Part shown: positions 9,643 to 18,564 of the stretch, piece after piece
How positions within the stretch are numbered: the stretch's first letter is position 1
Layout of the letters: every line of letters starts with the position of its first letter
Assembly: GCA_016786885.1 (NCBI GenBank)
Contig: JAEUVO010000076.1
Coordinates: forward strand, 55,764 to 119,763
From: Chitinophagaceae bacterium
GTDB lineage: Bacteria; Bacteroidota; Bacteroidia; Chitinophagales; Chitinophagaceae
Length of the DNA: 64,000 nucleotides
Direction: 5' to 3'
The notes under the pieces: generated by a model
Seen by the model: only the letters and a program-made list of their open reading frames with translations
What the model was told of the DNA's origin: nothing
Database searches by the model: none
Program-made: the position numbers and the translations under genes

Positions 9643-9780
9643 ATGTTTATTGCAATGTTTATTTTCTGGTATCTATTTTTTTATGATGAAAGTATCAGGG
9701 CTCCTGATATATCATTGAAATATTCTTTATCATTACTCTCATTCATTCTGATACTCCTTTATGATAAAAGCTGCCCGTAA
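9643..9780 (+). CDS. possible small membrane protein, 45 aa
   Basis: ATG to TAA gives 45 residues with two hydrophobic segments (MFIAMFIFWYLFF and SLSLLSFILILLY) around a polar loop DESIRAPD. The composition suits a small double-pass membrane protein. There is no Shine-Dalgarno sequence or recognised family, and AT-rich DNA often gives such frames by chance. It is recorded only as a candidate. Confidence 0.22.
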   Translation: MFIAMFIFWYLFFYDESIRAPDISLKYSLSLLSFILILLYDKSCP

Positions 9781-9809
9781 TTGAATTAGCGTTTTAGAGA
9801 ACAAAAAAA

Positions 9810-9843
9810 CCAGCAACTTTCCTGTAAACAGGATCATTACTGG
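9810..9843 (-). terminator. terminator of the CBM48-like gene
   Basis: On the minus strand the stem CCAGTAA...TTGCTGG, with an inner CCTG/CAGG pair, is followed by TTTTTTTG. It lies 22 bases beyond the stop of the CBM48-like gene. Confidence 0.7.
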
Positions 9844-9864
9844 TAGCAATAAATATTGTACGGA

Positions 9865-10155
9865 TCAGATAATAACTACACTGTTCGTGCCGCCATAAAC
9901 ATTAGGCTCCTGGCTGTCCGCTTCCGGATCATTGATCCATTCTGTTTCGTTCACCAGGTACTTGAACTCATGCCTGGAATCTTTAGGAAGGTTTACATCA
10001 GCACTAAAAGTGCCGTCTTTCTTCCTGCTCATAATAACTGAGTTTTCCCAGTTACAATTCAGGCCGAGAATTTCAATAGTTTCAGCATTTTCAACTTTGA
10101 AGGAGAACTTTACTTTACAGTAATCTTTTGTCTTGAAGTAGGTCTTTTGTACCAT
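9865..10155 (-). CDS. small CBM48 / isoamylase early-set domain protein
   Basis: A 96-residue single-domain protein resembling the glycogen-binding early-set (CBM48/E-set) fold of AMP-activated kinase beta subunits and branching enzymes. Visible features are the FSFKVENAETIEILGLNCNWE start, the DGTFSADVNLP strand pair, HEFKYLVNETEWINDPEAD (the classical ...YKFxVDGxWxxDP... pattern) and an N-terminal charged tail. The conserved tryptophans N-W-E and E-W-I-N-D-P fit glycan contact positions. It has no signal peptide, so it is likely cytoplasmic and may bind glycogen or a partner enzyme. It stands alone with its own terminator. Confidence 0.82.
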   Translation of the reverse strand: MVQKTYFKTKDYCKVKFSFKVENAETIEILGLNCNWENSVIMSRKKDGTFSADVNLPKDSRHEFKYLVNETEWINDPEADSQEPNVYGGTNSVVII

Positions 10156-10321
10156 TTGCCGGTTTTTGGGTTATAAAAATCGATAAATCATTGACAAACA
10201 GCAATCGAGAGAAAATTATGGGCAATAATCTGCCTTTAATACACTAAACAGGGAAAGGTAACCCTTTGATCGACGATGACATAGACACAGGATATTCACT
10301 ATTTTTTTATCCCTGTTGGCC

Positions 10322-10654
10322 ATGCAACAGCTCAAAAACGCAATTTTATACTATTTCCGCCGTTGTAAAAGGAGTCCAATATTTGTAAAACCAATATCCG
10401 TCTGTATGAACCACCTTTACAATGACCAGGCATATATTGCCGAGGCCTTTCAACTGGATAGTGATTACATACTACAAGCATCCAGGTTGGCTTTTTTTAA
10501 AATCAATTCTTATAAACTCTCCCTCATTAATGCTTCTTTTTGTGCTACCCGTGAGGAGCTAAAAAATAGTATCAGTAGCAGTCTGCTAAACTATACCTGC
10601 CCGGCCCTTATTCTTGCTGATCTTGGTTTCTTTAAAGGAGAAACGGAGAACTAG
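10322..10654 (+). CDS. hypothetical protein, 110 aa
   Basis: No family is recognised. The ATG at 10322 is preferred over an in-frame TTG six bases earlier. The product is basic at the N-terminus (FRRCKRSP) and has four cysteines, a mixed helix-like middle (YNDQAYIAEAFQLDSDYILQASRLAFFKI) and an acidic end. The spacing of short helices vaguely recalls small DNA-binding or response-regulator-associated proteins, but no diagnostic motif is present. Codon use is plausible for the genome, and both sides are open to promoters. It could be real or a chance frame in an otherwise empty 630-base region. Confidence 0.4.
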   Translation: MQQLKNAILYYFRRCKRSPIFVKPISVCMNHLYNDQAYIAEAFQLDSDYILQASRLAFFKINSYKLSLINASFCATREELKNSISSSLLNYTCPALILADLGFFKGETEN

Positions 10655-10747
10655 CAGAGATCATGAGCTTTGCGATTGTTAAAACATGACAAAATTCGCT
10701 TTAGTTGTGTTTCCGGATTAGGCTTTCCGGCAAATAATATTATTTTT

Positions 10748-10779
10748 AGGAGGCGAAAATGAAGACCAGAACCAATTGA
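10748..10779 (+). promoter_or_regulatory. AGGAGG ribosome-binding site with 6-codon mini-ORF
   Basis: AGGAGG at 10748-10753 stands 5 bases before ATG 10759. That ATG opens a mini-ORF encoding MKTRTN and stopping at 10777-10779, 6 bases before the ATG of the large T9SS protein. A perfect Shine-Dalgarno is rare in Bacteroidota. The layout suggests translational coupling or a leader peptide. Confidence 0.35.
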
Positions 10780-10785
10780 AAGCGA

Positions 10786-13700
10786 ATGAGATTTTATAAG
10801 CCTTATACCTGCCTTGTTTTATTACCCTTCCTGACATTCTGCTCAAAGCTAGTTGCACAGAATGCATCAACAAATTCTGTAAAACAAACGAAGGCTGTTC
10901 CCAACAATTCTTTAAGGGCCATTGCCGGAAATGATGCGGATCTCTTTGGTGTAAGAGGAAGATACATTAAAAATATTGGTCAGTATGGCGACACTGTTGC
11001 AAAACAGGGTAGGATGGGGAAAGTATTGTACGGCTATGAAGGAATAGGAATGCCTGTTCTCTTTACATCCAAAGGTGTTATTCATATACACCGGAAAACA
11101 AAGAAGATATCTTATGAGGAAAGAGAAAAATTAGAAAGAGAGGGAGTAAAAAAAGAAGAGATCAGAAAAAGAAACATATCAACTGAAAGAGCTATATCTA
11201 TTGAATGGGTAAATGCAAATCCCAGACCTGAGATCATTGCTGCTGATGCTGCCCAGGGTTACCATATTTACGGCATGCTGCCTGAAAAAGCAATGGCTTT
11301 CAAAAAGATTGTTTACAAAGAACTTTATCCCGGAATTGATGCTGAATATACTTTTATACAATCAGAAAAACCGGGCTATGAGTTCAGCCTGGTGGTAAGA
11401 CCTGGTGCAGATATAAGCAAGGTAAAAATGAGATATGCCGGTGATATAAGTTCTATCAACACCAATGCGGAAGGAAACCTGGTAGTTAATTCAGACATTG
11501 ACGGGTTTGTTCAATCATTGCCGGTGTCCTACTATGCTGAAAATAAAAACGAAAGAGTTGCTACTTCATATTCTATAAAAGGTAATATTATTGGCTTTCT
11601 ATTGCCTGCAGGTTATGATAAAAGCAGGACATTTATTATCGATCCCTTTGTAACAGGAACTGCTACGCTGTCTGGTACCAATAGTGGAATTGCTAAGGAT
11701 ATAGATTTTGACTATGAAGGCAATGTGTATGTTTCCGGCGGGGGTGATGGCTCTATTCAAAAGCTGGCAAAGTTTGATGCAACAGGAACTCTTTTATGGA
11801 CTTTTACCGGTTCGGTCACTACTCCTTTCTGGATATTTGGCGGTTCGTATGGTGGTTGGGTGGTTGATAAAGTAACAGGAAACATATACCTGGGCCAAGG
11901 GCTTGCCGGAAGTGGTTTTACTGTGATCAGGCTGACTACAGGGGGAGTGTATGATAACTACCTGACAACATCGAACAGTAATTTTTCAGAAAACTGGAAA
12001 ATGATATGGAGTTGTAATGGTGGCACACCCAAAATGTTGATTGCCGGTGGCGGTGGGTCTGCCAATAATGAACTGGCTGTACTTGCACCTCCGTCCCTTG
12101 TTCCTGCCACATCTAATCTTTCTGGATTATCTGGCGGCCATAACGATATATCAGATATTGTTATCGATCCTGTTACAAATGAAATGTTCACTATTTTCTC
12201 AACACCTGTTACATCCACTACCACAGATAATACTATCTACAAGCATCCGCCCCCATATAGCTCAGCTATTATTTCGTGGCGGGCATTTACCAGCTATTTT
12301 GCATTGCAGGAACCCCGAAACAGACCTTACCTGACTGGTCTTGATAATTCGAGTAATACATTAGCAGTCAGTTCTGCTTACCTGTTCTATTGGGATGGCC
12401 GTAACCTGAAAGCATTTAATAAAGCAACAGGTGCAGCGGTCGGCACTCCATTTAGTATCCCTTCAAATGTTTTTTTACTACAAGGGGGTGTCTTTGCAGA
12501 TGAATGCAATAATGTCTTTATTGGTTTTACCAATGGTACCATCAAGGTTTTGAAGTTTAACGGAATTGTATTCGATGACCTGTCTGCACCTGATATAACT
12601 ATTCCGGGATTTGCTGCTAGTTCTGTATATGACCTGACCTATGACAATGCACACCAGTTATTATATGCATGCGGACAAGGATTTGTTGCTTCAATAGATA
12701 TTTCTGCTTATTGCCCGTCTACTTTGTACTCGATTACTGCTGTGGCAGAATGTGCCACCTTATCTTGTGTTGTCACAGTTAGTCCCACTCCTCCAAGTGG
12801 TACTACAGTTACATACGTTATTTATGATGGAACAACTGAGATAGCCAGCAATTCAACCGGCATTTTTACCGGACTTACTTCGGGAGTTAACTATACTGTA
12901 AAAGCATTCCTGAACAGGGATTGCGGAGGAACACAGGTGGTTACTACTTTTATGTTTGAAGCGCCTCCTTTATTGATAACAAACAGTCCTGCCGCAGTTT
13001 GTGTTTCTGGGGGTACTACAGATCTCACTGCTCCGGCCATCACTGCAGGCTCAGCTACGGGGCTTACATTTACTTACTGGTCTGATGCTGCTGCAACAAT
13101 TCCATTTTCAACTCCTGCTGCTGCACCAACAGGTACATATTATATCAAAGCGGTATTGCCGGGTGGGTGTCCGGCCATTAAAGCAGTTGTTGTGCCGGCA
13201 CTTCCTACTCCTGTTGCAGACGCAGGTAATGATGTCACCATTTGCTTTGGGCAAAATACACAATTGAATGGTGCTGGTGGAGTATCATACTCCTGGAGTC
13301 CTGTTACTTACCTGGACAATCCGAATATTGCTAATCCGGCAGTAATTAATCCCCGTTCAGGAACGTTGATTTATCATCTCACAGTTACTGATGCTAATGG
13401 CTGCCGTTCTTTGGTTGATGAGCAGGTTACCGTTACCGTTACTCCTCCGCCAAGGATATCAATTACTACAGATACTATCATTACTATTAATCAACCTCTG
13501 CAGTTAAATGCAATTGATGCTAATGGCAGCGGATTCGTAAGTTATCTCTGGACGCCGTCTACCGGGTTGAACGATCCATTCATACCTAATCCTGTCGCCA
13601 TCCTTGACAGGGATATCATATATACTATAACAGCCACAACTGCGAGTGATTGTAAAGGAACAGCAACGGTAAGAGTAAAAGTCTATAAAGGACCGGAAAT

Positions 13701-13968
13701 TTATGTTCCTACTGCATTTACGCCTGATAATGATGGCTTAAATGATGTTTTAAAAGCTATCCCTGTTGGTATGAAAGAATTTCATTACTTCAGTATTTAT
13801 AACCGGTGGGGACAACAAGTATTTACTACCAGCGATCCAAGGCAAGGATGGGATGGAAAAATCCAGGGAGTAATTCAGACCTCCGCCACATTCGTTTGGA
13901 TGGTGGAAGCTGTCGATTTCCGGGGAAATTTAGTCAGAAGAAAAGGTATCGTTACACTTATCAGGTAA
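10786..13968 (+). CDS. large exported protein with T9SS type B (gliding motility-associated) C-terminal domain
   Basis: A 1060-residue surface or secreted protein. A signal peptide (CLVLLPFLTFCSKLVAQ) is followed by a DUF7948-like domain (about 50-230, including GQYGDTVAKQGR and IYGMLPEKAMAFKKIVYKELYPGIDAEY). Next comes a region of beta-propeller/SBBP-like repeats (about 280-640, e.g. GTNSGIAKDIDFDYEGNVYVSGG). Ig-like or PKD-like modules follow (about 650-970, including ADAGNDVTICFGQNTQLNG). The last ~90 residues are the CHU_C/gliding motility-associated domain (YVPTAFTPDNDGLNDVL ... NRWGQQVF ... GWDGKIQG), which directs type IX secretion and surface anchoring. Such proteins are often adhesins or matrix components, but the specific function is unknown. 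The start is chosen at ATG after the mini-ORF. Confidence 0.88.
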   Translation: MRFYKPYTCLVLLPFLTFCSKLVAQNASTNSVKQTKAVPNNSLRAIAGNDADLFGVRGRYIKNIGQYGDTVAKQGRMGKVLYGYEGIGMPVLFTSKGVIHIHRKTKKISYEEREKLEREGVKKEEIRKRNISTERAISIEWVNANPRPEIIAADAAQGYHIYGMLPEKAMAFKKIVYKELYPGIDAEYTFIQSEKPGYEFSLVVRPGADISKVKMRYAGDISSINTNAEGNLVVNSDIDGFVQSLPVSYYAENKNERVATSYSIKGNIIGFLLPAGYDKSRTFIIDPFVTGTATLSGTNSGIAKDIDFDYEGNVYVSGGGDGSIQKLAKFDATGTLLWTFTGSVTTPFWIFGGSYGGWVVDKVTGNIYLGQGLAGSGFTVIRLTTGGVYDNYLTTSNSNFSENWKMIWSCNGGTPKMLIAGGGGSANNELAVLAPPSLVPATSNLSGLSGGHNDISDIVIDPVTNEMFTIFSTPVTSTTTDNTIYKHPPPYSSAIISWRAFTSYFALQEPRNRPYLTGLDNSSNTLAVSSAYLFYWDGRNLKAFNKATGAAVGTPFSIPSNVFLLQGGVFADECNNVFIGFTNGTIKVLKFNGIVFDDLSAPDITIPGFAASSVYDLTYDNAHQLLYACGQGFVASIDISAYCPSTLYSITAVAECATLSCVVTVSPTPPSGTTVTYVIYDGTTEIASNSTGIFTGLTSGVNYTVKAFLNRDCGGTQVVTTFMFEAPPLLITNSPAAVCVSGGTTDLTAPAITAGSATGLTFTYWSDAAATIPFSTPAAAPTGTYYIKAVLPGGCPAIKAVVVPALPTPVADAGNDVTICFGQNTQLNGAGGVSYSWSPVTYLDNPNIANPAVINPRSGTLIYHLTVTDANGCRSLVDEQVTVTVTPPPRISITTDTIITINQPLQLNAIDANGSGFVSYLWTPSTGLNDPFIPNPVAILDRDIIYTITATTASDCKGTATVRVKVYKGPEIYVPTAFTPDNDGLNDVLKAIPVGMKEFHYFSIYNRWGQQVFTTSDPRQGWDGKIQGVIQTSATFVWMVEAVDFRGNLVRRKGIVTLIR

Positions 13969-14035
13969 TGGCAGGAATAACAATAAGCGGCAGGCAAATT
14001 AAAAAGTATTAATTTTCTTTTGCCAATTACTTCTA

Positions 14036-15319
14036 ATGAAACGAATTCTCCGTCTTCAAAGTACCAGTGTCGTTATAGGTATAATTATTTTGCTTGGATT
14101 TCTGCTTACACAGTGTATAAACCAGCAGAATGAAAAAGAAAAGAGTGAGCCAGCCATCATTGACCATGTTACACAAGGGTCAACTAATAATATTACTTAC
14201 GAATCCTTCGCGGGATCTGCAAACTGTGCCCGCTGCCACAAGGATATTCTTGACAAGCATTTATTGACGGCGCATTACCTGACATCACAGCCTGCAACAG
14301 AAAAGTTCATTAATGGCAGCTTTATACCTGGCCGCAACTCATATTCATATAACCCACAATTGCGGATCGATATGGAAAAAAGGGATAGCGGTTTCTACCA
14401 GGTTGTCTATTTCAAAGGAGAAAAGAAAAAAGAGCTGCGGTTTGATATTGTTACCGGTTCCGGTGCTATGGGACAATCATACCTCTACTGGAACAATAAT
14501 AAACTGTTCCAGCTGCCGGTCTCTTATTTTAAGGCAGCCGAATGCTGGTCAAACAGTCCCGGATTTCCCAACAAGGTAATGATGGACAGGCCAATCACAG
14601 CCCGTTGCCTGGAATGTCATGTAACTTATGCCGGAGTAAGCTCAGCACCAGGTGTGGAGCCGGAAGAATTTCATCACGATAAAATTCTGTATGGAGTCGA
14701 TTGTGAAAAATGTCATGGCCCGGCTGCTAAACATGTGAACTTTCATGCAAAAAACCCAACCGATAGCATTGCACAATTCATAGTGAATCCTGCTAAACTA
14801 TCCCGTCAGCGAAACCTGGATATGTGTGTATTATGTCATGGCGGAAATATTCAGAAAACAAAACCATCATTCAGCTATACACCGGGGGAATCATTGGCCA
14901 ATTTCTTTGTAATTGATACATTAAACATGACAGCCGTACAAAACGAAAATATTGATGTGCATGGGAACCAGTATGGACTGTTGCGTTCAAGCAAATGTTT
15001 TCAGCAAAGTACTACCATGACTTGCAACACCTGTCATGATCCCCATGAGAATGAGAGAGGGAAAACAGCACTTTTTTCCAGGCGTTGTATGAGCTGTCAT
15101 ACTCCCGGTCATGATAATTTCTGCAAGGTCAATTTATCGCTTACACAATTAAGTAAGAATTGTATTGACTGCCATATGCCCGCAAGAAAATCGATGGCGG
15201 TAGCAGTATCATTGCCGGGTGAAGAAGTGCCCCGGGCCGCTTTTGTGAGGTCGCATTTTATCAGTATATATCCTGATGTAGCAAAGGACCTGAGTGAAGG
15301 AAGGAAAAAACCAAAGTAA
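14036..15319 (+). CDS. multihaem c-type cytochrome, seven CXXCH sites
   Basis: A 427-residue exported electron-transfer protein of the cytochrome c554/doubled-CXXCH type. An N-terminal hydrophobic segment (about 10-25, SVVIGIIILLGFLL) acts as signal or membrane anchor. Cys27 follows it, but the preceding Gln is not a normal lipobox. Seven haem-binding motifs are visible: CARCH 64, CLECH 191, CEKCH 223, CVLCH 264, CNTCH 330, CMSCH 351 and CIDCH 376. Several additional histidines (e.g. HDPHEN) could be distal ligands. It lacks the CX2CK of NrfA. It probably moves electrons in the periplasm, with donor and acceptor unknown. The caspase-like gene starts within 61 bases downstream on the same strand. 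Confidence 0.88.
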   Translation: MKRILRLQSTSVVIGIIILLGFLLTQCINQQNEKEKSEPAIIDHVTQGSTNNITYESFAGSANCARCHKDILDKHLLTAHYLTSQPATEKFINGSFIPGRNSYSYNPQLRIDMEKRDSGFYQVVYFKGEKKKELRFDIVTGSGAMGQSYLYWNNNKLFQLPVSYFKAAECWSNSPGFPNKVMMDRPITARCLECHVTYAGVSSAPGVEPEEFHHDKILYGVDCEKCHGPAAKHVNFHAKNPTDSIAQFIVNPAKLSRQRNLDMCVLCHGGNIQKTKPSFSYTPGESLANFFVIDTLNMTAVQNENIDVHGNQYGLLRSSKCFQQSTTMTCNTCHDPHENERGKTALFSRRCMSCHTPGHDNFCKVNLSLTQLSKNCIDCHMPARKSMAVAVSLPGEEVPRAAFVRSHFISIYPDVAKDLSEGRKKPK

Positions 15320-15379
15320 TAGATGTAAAGTGTTTGCTTGTTCCTGAGTTTAAGTATATTTATAAGCAACATCCATTTT

Positions 15380-16840
15380 TTGAAATCTTCAGTTACTTAC
15401 CTTCTCTTTATGTTTACTTTCCTTGCAGGAAATGTATCTGCACAGGAAATATACGAACTTACCTATCAATTCAAAGAAGATAGCACCAGAACAATTTATC
15501 GGGGACTTCTTTTCAGTAATTCTGATAGTACCGGATTTCTCAGACTCACTGCCATAAATAAAAAAACAAAGAAGAGAGTACTGTATGATTTTACGGTTTC
15601 ATTAAAGTCGAATGAGGTGAGTGAAAAGAAAAAAAGCTTTTTGCTTGCTGATTCATTAAGCGGGACATACTTATTTGCCAGCTCAGATGAGTTCACCATA
15701 AAGGAAGGGAAACAAATAGCTAATATCGATCAGTTGCAGCTTTGGTTTAAACAGGATAGCCTGAAACGAAGGGTTGAACCCAGTCTGCAGACACCTTATC
15801 GTACTGAGTATGCATTATTACAGCAAAAAAATGATCTGCAGCTAACACGATTATTGAGTGAACCCGACTCTGCCGGCACCGCCAAATTACTATATGAAAA
15901 GACTGGCATCACAAGTGTTAAAAGACTACGGTTATCTTCTTTCTCCAAATCATACCTGAGTCAATATTTTACGAACAGTGAATTATATTATGAAGGACAG
16001 TATTCAAAAAAACAGGTACTTGCCGTTCGTAATAATACAAAACCAGTATTGTATCTGATTTCAGTGGTTAATACCGGGGATGATGATATTAAATCTACTT
16101 GTATTGCTGATGGGAAAAATGTGACCCATTTTTTTAGCAGGGTAGCTTCTAAACTTGGTTTACCTTATGTTGAAAAAGTGATACAAGAGAATAATTTTAA
16201 TGCAGTAAATGTAAGGACAGCCATAAAAAATATTTACCCCGGCAAAGATGATATTGTGATATTTCATTATTCCGGTCATGGGTTTAGTTATAAAGATGAT
16301 GACCAGAATCTTTTCCCGGAGATGGCCTTGTATTACGGAACACCGCCCAACTGGGTAACATTGAAAAAGGCAAGCATTAATATCGAAGAGGTTTTTAATA
16401 CTATAAAAGCAAAGGGTGCACGGTTAAACCTGGTGCTGAGCGATTGCTGCAATACATTCATTAAAAAAAGAAGAGATGAAATAATAGATACTGTGGACAG
16501 GGACAGGGGGGATAAAGAAATAAATGTAAGAGTGGCTATGTCTTTGTTTATGAAAGCCAAAGCTTCAATGCTGATATCTGGGGCCATGAAGGGACAAAAA
16601 GCAAGAGGAAGTGTTTCTTATAATGGTTTTTTTACTACCAGCTTTCTTGAATCTCTTGGTTTAGGGTTGATGAGTATGGATGTTGATCTTCAATGGAAGA
16701 ATATCATTGAAGAAACAGAAGGGGCTACAATGAAGCTGGCTACAGAATACAAGACAACACAGAATATTATTTACAGAGTTTGTGATACAAAAAATAATGT
16801 TCCTTGTGTTCAAAACATACAATATAAAGCGGCTAAGTAA
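15380..16840 (+). CDS. exported caspase-family (peptidase C14-like) protein
   Basis: Caspase/metacaspase-fold cysteine peptidase with an unusual exported form. The frame is open from TTG 15338. I prefer TTG 15380, which gives a compact signal peptide MKSSVTYLLFMFTFLAGNVSAQ, since no good ATG precedes it. After about 210 residues of unrecognised beta-rich N-terminal sequence, the p20-like domain carries IVIFHYSGHG (catalytic His314 counted from 15338) and VLSDCCN (D369; C371 sits where metacaspases place the nucleophile). The end is KxxQNIIYRVCDTK... Metacaspases cleave after Arg/Lys. The specificity and target here are unknown. The gene follows a seven-haem cytochrome on the same strand with no terminator between them. 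Confidence 0.8.
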   Translation: MKSSVTYLLFMFTFLAGNVSAQEIYELTYQFKEDSTRTIYRGLLFSNSDSTGFLRLTAINKKTKKRVLYDFTVSLKSNEVSEKKKSFLLADSLSGTYLFASSDEFTIKEGKQIANIDQLQLWFKQDSLKRRVEPSLQTPYRTEYALLQQKNDLQLTRLLSEPDSAGTAKLLYEKTGITSVKRLRLSSFSKSYLSQYFTNSELYYEGQYSKKQVLAVRNNTKPVLYLISVVNTGDDDIKSTCIADGKNVTHFFSRVASKLGLPYVEKVIQENNFNAVNVRTAIKNIYPGKDDIVIFHYSGHGFSYKDDDQNLFPEMALYYGTPPNWVTLKKASINIEEVFNTIKAKGARLNLVLSDCCNTFIKKRRDEIIDTVDRDRGDKEINVRVAMSLFMKAKASMLISGAMKGQKARGSVSYNGFFTTSFLESLGLGLMSMDVDLQWKNIIEETEGATMKLATEYKTTQNIIYRVCDTKNNVPCVQNIQYKAAK

Positions 16841-16850
16841 AGCTCAATGA

Positions 16851-18308
16851 TCAGGCTGCAGGTTTAGGCACAGAGAATGAGAAGGTGCTACCTTCTCCCG
16901 GCGCACTTTCAATATACAACTGACCGCCGTTTCTTACCAGGAATTCCTTACAAAGCATAAGTCCCAGTCCGGTACCGGATTCACTTGCTGTTCCTTTGGT
17001 GGAAAAATAATCGTTATTCCTGATCTTGGCTAATGCTTCATGATCCATTCCCATGCCACTATCCTTTACATATATCTCGATAAAGGAAGTATGTTCATGT
17101 ACTCCAATGGAAATAGTACCTTTTTCAGGAGTGAATTTAATTGCATTGGATAAAAGGTTTCGTAACACAAGGCTCATCATATCTTTATCAATATAGCCGT
17201 GCACATGCGGAGGTGCATCATTCAGCATGATCACTCCTTTGTTCTTTGCCTGCAGGTGGAGTGATTGGTATACTTCATCTATTGACTTTTCGATGTCAAC
17301 TATTTCGGGATTTACCGTATGTGCCTGCATTTGTGCCCTTGCCCATTGTAGAAGGTTTTCCATCAATCCTACTGCATAGTTCATATCTTTCAGCACTTCA
17401 GGTATATTATCCTTCAACTCCTCTGCTGACATATTCTTTTCATGAGCTTCTTTAAAGAGATTGCGCATAGCATACATCGGGGCTTTCAGATCATGAGAAA
17501 TGATACTGAATAATTTCGTTTTTACTGTATTCAGTTCGGCTAGCTGTGTAGCCTGCTGTTTTAGCAGGTCGGCGCTTTCCTCCAGCTTACTGCTCTGCTT
17601 CTGGATATGTATATTCTTTTCTTCCAGTATGCTGTTCTTGTTAAGTATCCTCGTCTGGTAAATGGTGTTTTCATTTTTCAATAAAAACAAGCCATAAAAA
17701 ATAAATATCAGAGAAAGACCCTGGTTAAGCATGTACAGCCCGTTATTCAGTTCCTGTAATTCGTAAGGCTGGTGTTCTATCACTACAGCCAGTAGAAAAT
17801 AACTGACCATAGAAAAACTCAATGAAAAAATTATGTAGCCGGTATCCTTTAAAAAGAAAACAGCAAGAATACCAAACAAAATAAACGTAAGGCCAATGCC
17901 CGGATTAAAACCGTATAGATATACAATACAAGTAAAGAAAGGGTAGAGTATAAAGTAGGCGATAAGAGCTGCTTCGTGTCTGTAGTCAGAGTTTAGATAT
18001 AAAACAAGTGCACTTACCAGTGCAGGAAGACAGGCGATCAGCCAGGCGCTGATGGGTAAGGCAGGGCTGACGATCATTCCCAGTAATGGAATAAGGATAC
18101 CTGTAAGTAATTGAAAGAAATTGACCTTATTGAAAATTCCCAGTTTTCGTTGGTCATACTCCTCCATTGTTTCAGTAAGACCAAGTGACTTTACATGATG
18201 CAGTAAAAAACGGCCCTGCTTTTTCAGAGCCAGAAAATACTTTCTGGGTTTGGCGGTTGACAGCTTTCGCTGTCTTTCCCGGGCAATCGGCTGAGCAGTA
18301 ATTTCCAT
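16851..18308 (-). CDS. membrane sensor histidine kinase
   Basis: A roughly 485-residue histidine kinase. ATG 18308 is preferred over an upstream in-frame TTG at 18338. Residues about 55-215 contain six hydrophobic helices (e.g. LLTGILIPLLGMIVSP, LTFILFGILAVFFL) with little periplasmic sequence, followed by a coiled coil (about 218-265). The HisKA box is SIISHDLKAPM with the phospho-acceptor His at 272. The HATPase domain shows the N box (LRNLLSNAIKF), G1 (KDSGMGM) and G2 (GTGLGLMLCKEF). It ends in FSVPKPAA. No adjacent response regulator is seen, so it is an orphan whose signal may be sensed within the membrane. It diverges from the cyclase-TPR gene across a 256-base region. Confidence 0.88.
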   Translation of the reverse strand: MEITAQPIARERQRKLSTAKPRKYFLALKKQGRFLLHHVKSLGLTETMEEYDQRKLGIFNKVNFFQLLTGILIPLLGMIVSPALPISAWLIACLPALVSALVLYLNSDYRHEAALIAYFILYPFFTCIVYLYGFNPGIGLTFILFGILAVFFLKDTGYIIFSLSFSMVSYFLLAVVIEHQPYELQELNNGLYMLNQGLSLIFIFYGLFLLKNENTIYQTRILNKNSILEEKNIHIQKQSSKLEESADLLKQQATQLAELNTVKTKLFSIISHDLKAPMYAMRNLFKEAHEKNMSAEELKDNIPEVLKDMNYAVGLMENLLQWARAQMQAHTVNPEIVDIEKSIDEVYQSLHLQAKNKGVIMLNDAPPHVHGYIDKDMMSLVLRNLLSNAIKFTPEKGTISIGVHEHTSFIEIYVKDSGMGMDHEALAKIRNNDYFSTKGTASESGTGLGLMLCKEFLVRNGGQLYIESAPGEGSTFSFSVPKPAA

Positions 18309-18564
18309 TGGTTTTTTCTTTAGGTTTGGATAGAACAAAGTAGCAGTTAAATCGGAAATGTACCTAATAAAAAGAGGACAAGTTGATGTAAAATCGTAGA
18401 TATACGTATCCCATACTGCGGAAAACTGAAAAAGGAATTCCGGGTATAAGTAACCGATTGGCCTGTTCTTAAATAAAATATGGGGAAAATGATAATAAAA
18501 GGCGGAAAACTTATAATGAGTGGAAAAAATTGTCTTTTACTAACTTCGTCACCAACTTCAACCA

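Larger units (their letters stand above)
9555..9864. other. intergenic stretch
   Basis: This 310-base gap lies between two minus-strand genes. It holds the terminator of the CBM48-like gene, a short palindrome TATCAGG-gct-CCTGATA at 9693-9709, and a possible 45-codon membrane ORF listed separately. No other signal was seen. Confidence 0.5.
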
